Origin: Campylobacter concisus
GTDB lineage: Bacteria; Campylobacterota; Campylobacteria; Campylobacterales; Campylobacteraceae
Assembly: GCF_003048405.1 (NCBI RefSeq)
Contig: NZ_PIQS01000001.1
Span: forward strand, 1-64,000
Length of the DNA: 64,000 nucleotides
Direction: 5' to 3'
A program made the position numbers and the translations under genes. Below, in pieces: positions 9,912-19,700 of the stretch (its first letter is position 1; the number at the start of each line of letters is the position of its first letter). A model generated the notes under the pieces. It was not told the DNA's origin. It was given only the letters and a program-made list of their open reading frames with translations, and ran no database searches.

Positions 9912-10523
9912 CTAGCAATCTATCCACTCATCAATAACGCGTCTTAGATCTATTTTCGTGCTTTTTAACCTCATCGCTCTAAGAATTGATTTTAGGCCTT
10001 TATAACTCTTTTCAATGTCATCATTTACCAAAAAATAATCATATTCTAAGATGTGCTCCATCTCGCCAACTGCGTTCATTAGGCGATTTTCTATCGTTTC
10101 GTCGCTATCAGTTCCGCGGTTTTTCAAGCGTTTTTTAAGCTCTTTTTTATTTGCAGTCGTGATAAAAACTGAAGTTATGTAGCTTCTAAATTTTTCAAGT
10201 GCGATGTGAAAGCCTTGTACGTCGATATCAAATATAACTATCTTCCCAGCCTCAAGTGCTGCTAAAACAGGCTTTAGACTCGTTCCATAATAGTTTTTAT
10301 GCACCTGCGCCCATTCTAAAAATTCGCCCTTTTCTATGCCGCTTTTAAACTCATCTTCTTTTATAAAATAGTAATCCACTCCATCGACTTCGCCTTCTCT
10401 TTTTGCTCTAGTCGTGCTTGAAATAGAAAAATAAAGATCCTTCTCTTCCTTTAAAAGACGGCCCAAAAGCGTGCTTTTACCGCTTCCGCTAGGTCCAGAA
10501 ACTACTAAAATTTGTCCTTGCAA
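9912..10523 (-). CDS. gmk: Guanylate kinase
   Basis: Gmk phosphorylates GMP to GDP with ATP. The P-loop GPSGSGKS is at 10-17, followed by the GMP-binding stretch STTRAKREGEVDGVDYYF and the FDIDVQG motif; 203 residues is usual. The start immediately follows the stop of the acidic-protein gene, so the two are probably translated from one message. Confidence 0.96.
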   Translation of the reverse strand: MQGQILVVSGPSGSGKSTLLGRLLKEEKDLYFSISSTTRAKREGEVDGVDYYFIKEDEFKSGIEKGEFLEWAQVHKNYYGTSLKPVLAALEAGKIVIFDIDVQGFHIALEKFRSYITSVFITTANKKELKKRLKNRGTDSDETIENRLMNAVGEMEHILEYDYFLVNDDIEKSYKGLKSILRAMRLKSTKIDLRRVIDEWIDC

Positions 10524-11966
10524 CTACTTTTCCTCAAAACTTATATTTATCTTTATGTTCATATCTTTTAGCACATCTCTTAGCGAGCTTTCATTTAACG
10601 ACTCATGGACGTGTTTTGTGATCTTTTTGGTTAGCTCTTCTTTATAGTCAGCATCGATTTTTGTTTCATCAAATGAGCTAGTTTGTGGTGCAATATTTAA
10701 TCCAAATGCTGCTTGCATCGTATTTTCATCTATTTCTTCAATAGACGCTACATCAAAATTTAGGCTACCCAACGTCTCTTCTTTAAAATTTTCTTCCTCA
10801 AATACCTCATCTACCATACCTAGATCTTCTTGAGCAAGGACTTCTTCAGAAATTTCTTCATGATCTTCTTTAGTTGGCTCTTTTTCAAGGTCTATACCTT
10901 CATCCAAAGAAATTTCCTCTGCTTCTTTAGTAGATTCTTTATCTATATCTTCCTCTAAATTTTGACTAGCTTCATCTATCAAATTTGCCTCGCTGCTTTC
11001 AGGCTCAAAATTTTCATCATTGCCAAAATCAGTCTCTAGATCATCAAAATTTTCGCTATCTTCGCTAGATTCTTCGTTTAGCTCTTTATCCAAAGATTCG
11101 ATCTCGCTGAGCTCTTTTTTACTTTGGCTTATATCATCTACAAAATCTTCATTAAGCTCAGCAGTTTCTAAATTTTGAGAATTTTGCTCAACCATTTTAT
11201 CAAGCTCGTTCTTCGCCTCTTCATCTGCCAAGTCACTCTCTCCCATATCATCTATCTCATCTACAAGCGAACTAAGCTCATCAAAGTCATCACTATGCTC
11301 TTCTTTTATCATAGGTGGCTCATTATTTTGCTCTAAGGATTTATCTATATCTTCTGAATCAGCCATATATTTGCTAGCTATGTCATTTATAATATCATCA
11401 TCTATGAGTTCAGTATCTGTTTCATCAAAACTGATATCTTTATCCTTTAAATCCTCGGTTTCTAGTTCACTTAGCTCCTCTTTTAAAAACTCATCATCTA
11501 AAGCCTCATTATCAAATTTATCTGCCTCATCATCTTCTTTTGCTAAATTTTCAAGTCTCATATCAATTTCTGGAAGCTCAAAATTTTCTAAATCATCAAA
11601 GTTTTTATTGTTTTCGTCAAAGTCATTAAAATTTGCAGACTCATCTAGTCCAAGCTCAAGTTCTTTATCATTGTCAGTATCTTTGTTTTGTTCAAACAAA
11701 CTAATAAATTCTGTTGGTAAAAAGGGCTTTTCAAGCATAACATCAGCAAAATCTGGCTTTTCACCGCCTCTAGGTGCTAGATACATTATCTTTTGATTTA
11801 AATTAACATCGCTACTATCCATATCACTATCGATGATAATATAATCAAATTGATCGCCAACACTATTAGCATCGTCAAATTCGCTATATTCTATGCCTAG
11901 CTTATTTAAACTTAACGTTATAAGGCGAGAAACTGCTGGGTTTTTGTTTACAAGTGCAACTTTCAT
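10524..11966 (-). CDS. Highly acidic protein with receiver-like N-terminus
   Basis: A 480-residue protein of unknown function. Residues 1 to about 95 look like a reduced response-regulator fold: MKVALVNKNPAVSRLI, then FDYIIIDSDMD where a phosphoacceptor aspartate would be, then MLEKPFLPTEFISLF in the place of the K-P motif. Residues about 95-400 are low-complexity sequence dominated by Asp and Glu with Leu/Ile spacers. The end (ITKHVHESL to NIKINISFEEK) looks folded again. A Campylobacter-type acidic protein is known between gmk and fliR, which fits this position. The cytoplasmic location is inferred from the lack of a signal peptide. Confidence 0.85.
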   Translation of the reverse strand: MKVALVNKNPAVSRLITLSLNKLGIEYSEFDDANSVGDQFDYIIIDSDMDSSDVNLNQKIMYLAPRGGEKPDFADVMLEKPFLPTEFISLFEQNKDTDNDKELELGLDESANFNDFDENNKNFDDLENFELPEIDMRLENLAKEDDEADKFDNEALDDEFLKEELSELETEDLKDKDISFDETDTELIDDDIINDIASKYMADSEDIDKSLEQNNEPPMIKEEHSDDFDELSSLVDEIDDMGESDLADEEAKNELDKMVEQNSQNLETAELNEDFVDDISQSKKELSEIESLDKELNEESSEDSENFDDLETDFGNDENFEPESSEANLIDEASQNLEEDIDKESTKEAEEISLDEGIDLEKEPTKEDHEEISEEVLAQEDLGMVDEVFEEENFKEETLGSLNFDVASIEEIDENTMQAAFGLNIAPQTSSFDETKIDADYKEELTKKITKHVHESLNESSLRDVLKDMNIKINISFEEK

Positions 11967-12023
11967 GATCCCTCCTTGAAGAGCTTGAGGCTGTATTCTA
12001 TGATAAATTTCATTGCTATTTAC

Positions 12024-12785
12024 TTAAAAAAATAGTGCTGGCATATCGTTTAAAATCTGCACCATCATATCAGTTATGATTTTTATAATGCCGGCTAAAA
12101 TAGCTATCAAAACCGAAAAGCCAATACTTACCTTAATAGGATAACCAACGACTAATAGGTTAAATTGTGGCATAGTTTTCATAAGCATGCCAAAAATAGC
12201 ATCCGAAAGTATAGAAAGCGCGATAATAGGAAAAGCTAGAACAAATCCAAACATAAAAAGATTGCCAAAAAGCTTTAGGGCGTAGCTCATCACACCACTT
12301 CTTGGATAAAAATCTCCAAGCGGTATAGCAGAAAGTGAAGTGGAATAAAACTGCAATATCAAATGGTGCCCATCAAGCATCAAAAATGCAAGAAGCGCGA
12401 TAAAATTTAAAATATTTGCGATCACTGGTGAATTTGTACCAGTTTGCGGATCAAGCACTGAAGCCATCGAAAAACCCATAATCATTGAGATTTGCTCGCC
12501 AGCCATTTGAAGTATGGCAAAAACTATATTTAGCAAAAGCCCAGCACAAAGTCCGAGCATAGCCTCACTTAAAATTTCCATGATCAAAAAATTTATAGCA
12601 TGCTCATGAGCATGTGAGAGCGGAAAAAGCACAACACAAAGGGCAAAAACTAGCAAAGTTTTTACGCTAAGCGGGATTTGATTGTGAGAAAAAAATGGAA
12701 AAAATACGATAAGCCCACTAAGACGTGCAAAAAGGAGCATAAAGGTTATGACTTTATCCGCTCCAAAAAACTCGACTAGTTCCAT
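12024..12785 (-). CDS. fliR: Flagellar biosynthesis protein FliR
   Basis: FliR is a membrane component of the flagellar type III export gate with FliP and FliQ. The 253-residue protein has about six hydrophobic segments, an early LFARLSGLIVFFPFFS, the GEQISMIMGFSMASVLDPQ region and the PQFNLLVVGYPIKVSIGF signature near the C-terminus. It lies four bases after gpmI in the same direction, so it probably shares that message. Confidence 0.95.
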   Translation of the reverse strand: MELVEFFGADKVITFMLLFARLSGLIVFFPFFSHNQIPLSVKTLLVFALCVVLFPLSHAHEHAINFLIMEILSEAMLGLCAGLLLNIVFAILQMAGEQISMIMGFSMASVLDPQTGTNSPVIANILNFIALLAFLMLDGHHLILQFYSTSLSAIPLGDFYPRSGVMSYALKLFGNLFMFGFVLAFPIIALSILSDAIFGMLMKTMPQFNLLVVGYPIKVSIGFSVLIAILAGIIKIITDMMVQILNDMPALFF

Positions 12786-12789
12786 TATT

Positions 12790-14253
12790 TTATATTAACG
12801 CCTCGTCCATCTCAGCTGGAATTTCAAGCCCCATGATCTTTAAAACACTAGGAGCGATATTGTTTAGACCGCCGTTTTTTACTTTTTTTACACCATCAGC
12901 CATCACAAAACAAAAGACATCATAAGTCGTGTGGTTTGTCAGTAGCTCACCGCTGTTATCGCGCATCTCTTCGCAGTTTCCGTGATCACTCGTGATGATC
13001 ATCGCATAGTTTTTCTCTTTTGCTTTAGCGTAAATTTCTCCAAGAGCGGTATCTACTGCCTCAACTGCTTTTATAGCGGCCTCGTAATTTCCAGTGTGCC
13101 CCACCATATCGCCATTTGCGAAATTTACTACGATGAAGTCTTGCTCGTCATCCATACCTTTTAGCACGGCTTTGCAAACCTCTGCTGCACTCATCTCTGG
13201 CCTTTCGTCATAGGTCTTTACCTTTGGACTAGGGATTAGCACCCTTGTTTCGTTGCTAGCTAACTCCTCGACGCCACCGTTAAAGAAAAATGTAACGTGG
13301 GCGTATTTTTCAGTCTCAGCCGTGTGAAGCTGCCTTAGTCCAGCCGCTGCTATGACCTCGCTTAGAGTGTTTTTTATCTTTTCATTTTTAAATAGTACTT
13401 CAAATTTAAAATTTGCGTCGTATTCGGTCATGGTGATTAAATTTTTGATAGCAAAAGGTCGCTCAAACTCGCTAAATTTCTCCTCACCCAGAGCTTGGCA
13501 AATTTCTCTTGCTCTATCATTTCTAAAATTTACAACAATCACACCGTCATCTTCGCCTATGCCTTTAAAGCCATTAAAGCTCGCTGGCTTTACAAACTCA
13601 TCAGTCACGCCCTCATCGTAGCTTTTTTGCAGGTACTCACTAGGCCTTAGCTCGCTTAAATTTGCTCCATTTACCAATATCTCATAGGCCTCTTTTACGC
13701 GCTCCCAGCGTTTATCTCTATCCATCGCGTAAAATCTCCCACAAACGGTAGCTACTTTAAATTTAGCCTCCAAGCTTTTCATGAAATTTATAGCACTATT
13801 TGGGCTGACGTCGCGTCCATCGGTGATAGCGTGAGCAAAAACTTCGCAACCATTTTTACTAGCAAGCTCGCACATGCCATCAAAATGCTCCATATGAGAG
13901 TGAACACCGCCGTCACTATAAAGCCCTATGACGTGGACTCTTTTGCACTTTTTAAAAAGAGTTTTTAGAGCTTCATTTTCTGCCAACGAGCCATCAGCAA
14001 AGCTACGTGAAATTTTGACCAAATTTTGATACAAAACTCGTCCACTTCCTATGCACATGTGGCCTACTTCGCTGTTTCCCATCTGTCCTTCAGGCAGTCC
14101 CACAGCGTTTCCAGAAGTTTTTATAAGTGAGTTTGGAATTTCTTTAAAAAATTTATCGTAGTTTGGTTTTTTGGCAGCATTAAATGCGTTAAATTCGCTA
14201 TTTTTGTTAAATCCAATTCCATCAGTTATTATCAGTATAGTTTTTTGACTCAT
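12790..14253 (-). CDS. gpmI: 2,3-bisphosphoglycerate-independent phosphoglycerate mutase
   Basis: GpmI interconverts 3- and 2-phosphoglycerate with two manganese ions and a phosphoserine intermediate. The metal ligand D11 (ITDGIGFN), the phosphorylated S61 (GNSEVGHMCIGSGR), HAITDGRDVSP, the DRDKRWERV segment and the second metal cluster near ITSDHGNCEEM are all visible. The length of 487 is slightly short of the usual 510. It is transcribed away from mraY; the two -10 boxes overlap. Confidence 0.95.
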   Translation of the reverse strand: MSQKTILIITDGIGFNKNSEFNAFNAAKKPNYDKFFKEIPNSLIKTSGNAVGLPEGQMGNSEVGHMCIGSGRVLYQNLVKISRSFADGSLAENEALKTLFKKCKRVHVIGLYSDGGVHSHMEHFDGMCELASKNGCEVFAHAITDGRDVSPNSAINFMKSLEAKFKVATVCGRFYAMDRDKRWERVKEAYEILVNGANLSELRPSEYLQKSYDEGVTDEFVKPASFNGFKGIGEDDGVIVVNFRNDRAREICQALGEEKFSEFERPFAIKNLITMTEYDANFKFEVLFKNEKIKNTLSEVIAAAGLRQLHTAETEKYAHVTFFFNGGVEELASNETRVLIPSPKVKTYDERPEMSAAEVCKAVLKGMDDEQDFIVVNFANGDMVGHTGNYEAAIKAVEAVDTALGEIYAKAKEKNYAMIITSDHGNCEEMRDNSGELLTNHTTYDVFCFVMADGVKKVKNGGLNNIAPSVLKIMGLEIPAEMDEALI

Positions 14254-14294
14254 TTTGAAAATTTTATCCTTAAATTTAGATAATTTTTAAGGCC

Positions 14295-14300
14295 ATTATA
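14295..14300 (-). promoter_or_regulatory. Putative -10 box for gpmI
   Basis: TATAAT on the minus strand, 42 bases before the gpmI ATG. It overlaps by four bases a TATACT -10 candidate for mraY on the other strand. Confidence 0.5.
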
Positions 14301-14302
14301 CT
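14297..14302 (+). promoter_or_regulatory. Putative -10 box for mraY-murD
   Basis: TATACT, 31 bases before the chosen mraY ATG. It shares bases with the opposing gpmI -10, so the two polymerase sites could not be occupied together. Confidence 0.45.
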
Positions 14303-14333
14303 AAAATTGCTTTTTTTTAAAATAAAGGCTTCC

Positions 14334-15398
14334 ATGTTTTACTATATCTATGAAATTTTCAATTTTAATATCTTTCAATACATCACCGTTCGTGCGGGTT
14401 TTGCATTTTTTATCGCATTTATACTCACGGCATATCTAATACCAAAATTTATCGCCTGGGCAAAGAAAAAAAATGCCTCTCAGCCTATCTACGAGCTGGC
14501 TCCGCAAACTCATCAAAAAAAGGCCAAAACGCCGACCATGGGCGGACTTGTCTTTGTCTTTACAGCCGTGATCGCCACGATCATCTGCGCTAGGCTTGAT
14601 AACGCTTTCGTGCTAGCCTCGCTCTTTTGCCTAGTTTGTTTTACTTTGCTTGGCTATAAGGATGACTACAGCAAAATTTTAGGCGCTAAAAATCACGCTG
14701 GCCTAAGCCCAAAAGCAAAACTATTTTTTCAATTTCTAATCGCCTTTTTGATTGCTGCATTTTTATACTTTAGTAAAGAGTTAAACACCGAATTTTACCT
14801 ACCATTTTATAAGCAGCCCATCTTTGACATGAAAATTTTTGCCATTTTCTTTTGGACACTTGTCATCGTCGCAGCCTCAAATGCGGTAAATTTAACAGAC
14901 GGACTTGATGGACTAGCCGCTGTGCCATCGATATTTTCACTTCTAAGCCTTGGCGTTTTTGCCTACATCTGCGGCCACGCCGTCTTTAGCTCGTACCTGC
15001 TTTTGCCAAAGATCGCTGGCGTTGGCGAGAGTGTCGTTGTCGCCTCTGCGTTTATTGGCTCACTCATGGGCTTTTTGTGGTTTAACTGCCATCCAGCTGA
15101 AGTCTTTATGGGTGATAGTGGTAGTCTAAGCGTTGGCGCATATATCGGCTTTATGGGCGTTGCGACCAAAAATGAAATTTTACTTATCATAATAGGTTTG
15201 ATATTTGTTGTAGAGACGCTAAGCGTTATCTTGCAGGTGGGCAGCTTTAAAATTTTTAAACGCAGAATTTTCCTCATGGCGCCTATACATCACCATTTTG
15301 AGATCAAGGGTTGGGCAGAAAACAAGATCATCGTACGCTTTTGGATCATTGCGCTTTTAGCAAATTTGATCGCTCTAACGGCACTAAAAATCAGATAA
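14334..15398 (+). CDS. mraY: Phospho-N-acetylmuramoyl-pentapeptide transferase
   Basis: MraY makes lipid I by moving phospho-MurNAc-pentapeptide to undecaprenyl phosphate at the inner membrane. The KAKTPTMGG motif, [18 protein letters not shown] (catalytic aspartates), FMGDSGSL and the IHHHFE histidine loop are present among about ten membrane spans. An ATG nine codons upstream is open, but the start at 14334 has AAGG at proper spacing and gives the normal 354 residues. murD follows after eight bases. Confidence 0.95.
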   Translation: MFYYIYEIFNFNIFQYITVRAGFAFFIAFILTAYLIPKFIAWAKKKNASQPIYELAPQTHQKKAKTPTMGGLVFVFTAVIATIICARLDNAFVLASLFCLVCFTLLGYKDDYSKILGAKNHAGLSPKAKLFFQFLIAFLIAAFLYFSKELNTEFYLPFYKQPIFDMKIFAIFFWTLVIVAASNAVNLTDGLDGLAAVPSIFSLLSLGVFAYICGHAVFSSYLLLPKIAGVGESVVVASAFIGSLMGFLWFNCHPAEVFMGDSGSLSVGAYIGFMGVATKNEILLIIIGLIFVVETLSVILQVGSFKIFKRRIFLMAPIHHHFEIKGWAENKIIVRFWIIALLANLIALTALKIR

Positions 15399-15406
15399 GG
15401 AAAATC

Positions 15407-16624
15407 ATGAGAAAATCACTATTTGGCTATGGTGGTACAACAAAGGCAATTGCAAAGAATTTCACAACCGATGGTCTTTGGGATATCTATGATGATAAAT
15501 TTAGTGAAATTTCAAAGGATGAGTTTGGCAACACTCTTTTGCCAGTTGGCGAATTTGATCCAGCAAAAAGCTGTCTAGAGATACCGAGCCCTGGCATCCC
15601 ACCTCATCACGAGCTCATCAAAAAAGCTAGAAATTTAACCAGCGAATATGACTATTTTTATGAAATTTATAAAAATAATCTGCCATTTAATGTCTGGATC
15701 AGTGGTACAAACGGCAAAACTACAACTACAAAAATGATGCAGCATTTGCTAGAGAGTAAGGGTTCGCTCATGGGCGGTAATGTCGGCATTGCACTGGCAA
15801 ATTTAGATCAAAACGCTAAAATTTGGATACTTGAGACTAGCTCTTTTACCCTGCACTACACAAACCGCGCTACACCAGGCATCTATGTGCTTTTGCCCAT
15901 CACTCCAGATCATCTAAGCTGGCATGGCGATATGGGCGAGTACGAAAAGGCGAAGCTAAAGCCACTTGCTAGCATGAGTGAAACCAGCGTAGCGATCGTG
16001 CCTGAAATTTACGCTAAAACGCCTACAAAAGCTAAAGTGATCGCATATAAAGACGAGAACGACTTAGCTCGTTTTTGCGGCGTAAATTTAGACGACATAG
16101 CCTTTAAAACGCCATTTTTACTTGACGCACTGCTGGCACTTGCGGTGGAGAAAATTTTATTTGACCGCTGCGATATCGCACTTTTAAATACCTTCGTCAT
16201 CGAGGCAAACAAGCTTGAAGAATTTAGCGACAAAAATGGCAGAATCTGGGTCAATGACACAAAAGCGACTAACATAGATGCGAGCATACAAGCCGTAAAA
16301 CGCTACAAAGATCATTTTATACATCTAATACTTGGTGGCGATGATAAGGGTGTTGATATGACGCCACTTTTTGAAGGCTTAAAGAGTTTAAGAGTAAAAA
16401 TTTACGCCATTGGCTCAAATAGTGACAAACTCATGAAATTAGCGACTAAATTTGGCATACCAGCTTTGAAATGCGATTTTTTACAAAATGCTGTAAATGA
16501 GATAAATAAAGAGCTAAAGACCAACGAAATAGCGCTTCTTAGCCCGGCAGCTGCGAGCCTTGATCAGTTTAAAAGCTACGCTGAGCGAGGTGATAAATTT
16601 AAAGAGTTTATAAAGGCGCTTTAA
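15407..16624 (+). CDS. murD: UDP-N-acetylmuramoylalanine--D-glutamate ligase
   Basis: MurD adds D-glutamate to UDP-MurNAc-L-alanine in the cytoplasm. The Mur-ligase ATP motif GTNGKTT is at 100-106, with MGGNVGIAL, the ETSSFTLH acidic motif and NDTKATN (C-terminal domain) following. The frame stays open 32 codons upstream inside mraY, but AAGG before the ATG at 15407 and family alignment support this start (405 residues). It is translated right after mraY. Confidence 0.95.
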   Translation: MRKSLFGYGGTTKAIAKNFTTDGLWDIYDDKFSEISKDEFGNTLLPVGEFDPAKSCLEIPSPGIPPHHELIKKARNLTSEYDYFYEIYKNNLPFNVWISGTNGKTTTTKMMQHLLESKGSLMGGNVGIALANLDQNAKIWILETSSFTLHYTNRATPGIYVLLPITPDHLSWHGDMGEYEKAKLKPLASMSETSVAIVPEIYAKTPTKAKVIAYKDENDLARFCGVNLDDIAFKTPFLLDALLALAVEKILFDRCDIALLNTFVIEANKLEEFSDKNGRIWVNDTKATNIDASIQAVKRYKDHFIHLILGGDDKGVDMTPLFEGLKSLRVKIYAIGSNSDKLMKLATKFGIPALKCDFLQNAVNEINKELKTNEIALLSPAAASLDQFKSYAERGDKFKEFIKAL

Positions 16625-16649
16625 ATTTACAAGCCCTTTTAAATAGCCT

Positions 16650-16687
16650 TGTCAAAAATAAAAACATGCAAATTTATGTTTTTGACA
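16650..16687 (+). terminator. Imperfect hairpin after murD
   Basis: TGTCAAAAA at 16650-16658 pairs with TTTTTGACA at 16679-16687, extended by CAT/ATG around a short bulge and followed by TAAATTTTT. It lies 25 bases beyond the murD stop and probably ends that message before the accessory island. Confidence 0.5.
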
Positions 16688-16768
16688 TAAATTTTTACTA
16701 TAAAGTTTTATTGTTGAATACTTTTTAAGTTTGTGCTAATATTTAGCAAAAATTTCCAAGGAAGTTTA

Positions 16769-19700
16769 ATGCCTCTAACGCCCAGAAATGATGTAAATTT
16801 TAAAAGAAATTTAATAGATATTATAAAATTTTCATATGGCAATGACATAAGCAGACCATTTATATCTAACAACAAACTATTCATCGGATATGGCTTTAGT
16901 CTAAAAGATGATATAGAACTTATTTGTACTCAAATTTATAAAAACAACAAAGACAAAGTCATAAAAGATGTCAAACGAACTATTGCTAACACCACGAGCA
17001 CGACTACCATAGAAAAGATAGATACAGATGAACTTTTTAAAAAGATAAATGATGCCGCAAAAGAAGCTTATGCAAAGTCTGGAGGTGCCGATGCTTTGCC
17101 TGAGTTTGAATTTAGCTCGGAAGATCAGCTAAATGCCGCCTTGGAACAAAAGCTTACGCCGCTAATCCAAGAGATAAATCAAAAATTAAACAACTCTCCA
17201 CTTAAAAATTTACAAGCCGTTTCACTTACTTCAGATACACAAAACAGTCAAATTTCAAGAGAGCATGTCGCGCTTTTAGCACTTCTTTATATCAGCAAAA
17301 AAAGTAATATTGATCCATCCCTAGCAAGCTACATCAAAAGCAAAAATCGTTTTAAAGCCTGGTTTTGGTTAGCATATGAAAGCTTTGGTGATGAAGCAAA
17401 TAATAAAACATCTCTTTTACGAGAAAAAATTTCAAATCAGTTTGGACTTTATGAAAGTGATGAACAAAATGTTAATTTTGCCGAGTGTATAGATGTTTTT
17501 AGCCATTTAAATATATCCAAAGCAAAATATAAATCAAAAAATCAAAACAATAAAGAGATCATCCAAAACGTCACTCATTTAGAATTTATGAAACTTCAAG
17601 AAAATGGATCAAATTTAAATGCATCAGATGCATCAAAATGTGAGGCTTTATTTCAGCCATTTGTTACAAAGATAAATTCTTTATTAAGCACTCAAAGTAC
17701 AAAGACCTTTAGCCTTGAAAACATATACTGCGTAAATTTAATCAGCTCAAATGCTTCAAACACTTCAAGAATAAATAAGCTCTTAAGACAAAGAGAGGAG
17801 GAATTTTACAAACAAGAAAATATACTCTTACTATGTCCAAGGAAGATGACAACTCCTATTAGAGTCTTTCAACCTAAAAAGAGCGAATTTACCGTCGTGC
17901 TAGCTAGTCAGACTCCATTTGATTGTAGTGAGCTAAACCCAAAAGAGCTAAATTCTAGTAGGCCAAACTATGGCAAGGTAAATTTATGCGAGCTAATACT
18001 TACTGACTTTAAATTTGACTCTTACGAAGATAGTAAAAATGAAGAGATAAAATTTAAAAATGCAAATAGCAAAGATACAGTAATACTCTATCAAGAAAAC
18101 AAAAATGAAGAAGATAAGATAAATGGTGCTACCTTTACTAGTATAAAGCAAAATAGCGATGATATAGAGTATAAACTAGAAGATGGCGTTATAAGTATGA
18201 AGTACTTTGAAGACCAAACGTCTAACAACAAACACCTAAATTTTTCTTTATTAAATTTCGCTAAAGAGAATAACTTTACCCTAAGAGATGATAAAGACTC
18301 AGCTATGTTTGATATAAAGCTTCGTCTAGCTCATGGCAATAATGTAGTACCTACATCAGCATCAAGTTCAGGTCTTACTCTTACAATAAACAATCTCATC
18401 ATTGAAAACGAAGATGGTAAGGCAAGTGAAGATATAGATAAGATATATCTTCATCACTGCTTTGATAAAAGTATATATGAGAGTATATCTTTAGTAAAAA
18501 ATGAAGACTCAGATATCAAGAACTCATATACAGCTACATTTAATATCCCAATAGATAAAGAGAATAAAGGAGATACTAAATTTATACTTTATTCAAGTGA
18601 TCTAAGTAAAGTTTATAGCACTAAAGATATTCATGCTCACTCTGATACAGCTGTAATATCTTTAGGATATCAAGATAAGAGTAGCTCTAACTTTTGCTAT
18701 AGCAATAAGGTTTCGTTAAGAGATATAACAGATCATATAACAAATGTAATCTCTGATAGTGAGTATCCATTTAAGACAAATGAGCCAATAAGCTTAAAGG
18801 CTATATATAAACAAGAAAAAGGTAGTAAGAGATATAAAGAGATACTTTGGGGATATAAGGTTATAAAAAGTAAAGAGTATGATGAACTATCCAAATCAAA
18901 TCCAAAAGATGTAGTAGTCTTAAAAGATCAAAAAGGTAAAGAGATAACATTTAAAATTTCAGATGTTATACAAAAAAATGATCTAGACAAGCTAAAACAA
19001 GGTGGTCATACTATAGTATTTTTTGCATATCTTGAAGGTGATAAGGATAAATTTAAGTTTTATACAAGATATGGCAAAAATCATATAAGAATAGATATAA
19101 AGATACCTTTATATATTGGATTTAGTAATGATAAGCTAGTTATATATGAGTTTGAGCATGCTATAAAAGAGAAGGCATTTGATGCTAAATTAAATCTTAG
19201 TGATAATAAAGACGATGCTTTAATAAAAAATGATAATTACTTATATATAAGTAAAAATATCTCTTCAAATGAGATAAATATCTATGAAGACGACAAGCTA
19301 AGCAAAGAGCTAAAAAGTGATGAGAATACAAATAAGAGCTATCAAATTTATGCAAAAGAAGAGAGCTCTAATAATCAGTCTAATGCAGATAAAGATAATA
19401 AGCTTGGTATAAATTTATTAAGCAAAGAGAATATGGATAAATTTATTAACTCTTTTAATGAATCAAAGAGTTTAACTAGAGTAGATAAAGGTATGTGGGT
19501 GGATGGGGATAAGGGGGTTGGGATAATAAAGATAAAAAAAGAAGAGCTGCCTTGGATAGCTATCGCAAGAGAAGAAGTAGGAGTAAAAGAAATAACAGGC
19601 AAAGACCACAACCCTAAAATCATAGAATACCACTCGTTTACTTCAGGAAATTTCAAAGACGATGAAACACCTTGGTGCTCCAGTTTTGTAAACTGGGTAA

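Noticed and set aside
11371..11796. Long serine-rich open frame on the plus strand
   Set aside because: It is the antisense shadow of the Asp/Glu-rich gene (GAT/GAA codons read back as ATC/TTC and TCA/TCT); no ribosome site and no protein-like composition.
15311..15406. Upstream extension of murD by 32 codons
   Set aside because: It lies wholly inside mraY in another frame; the ATG at 15407 has its own ribosome site and fits the family start.
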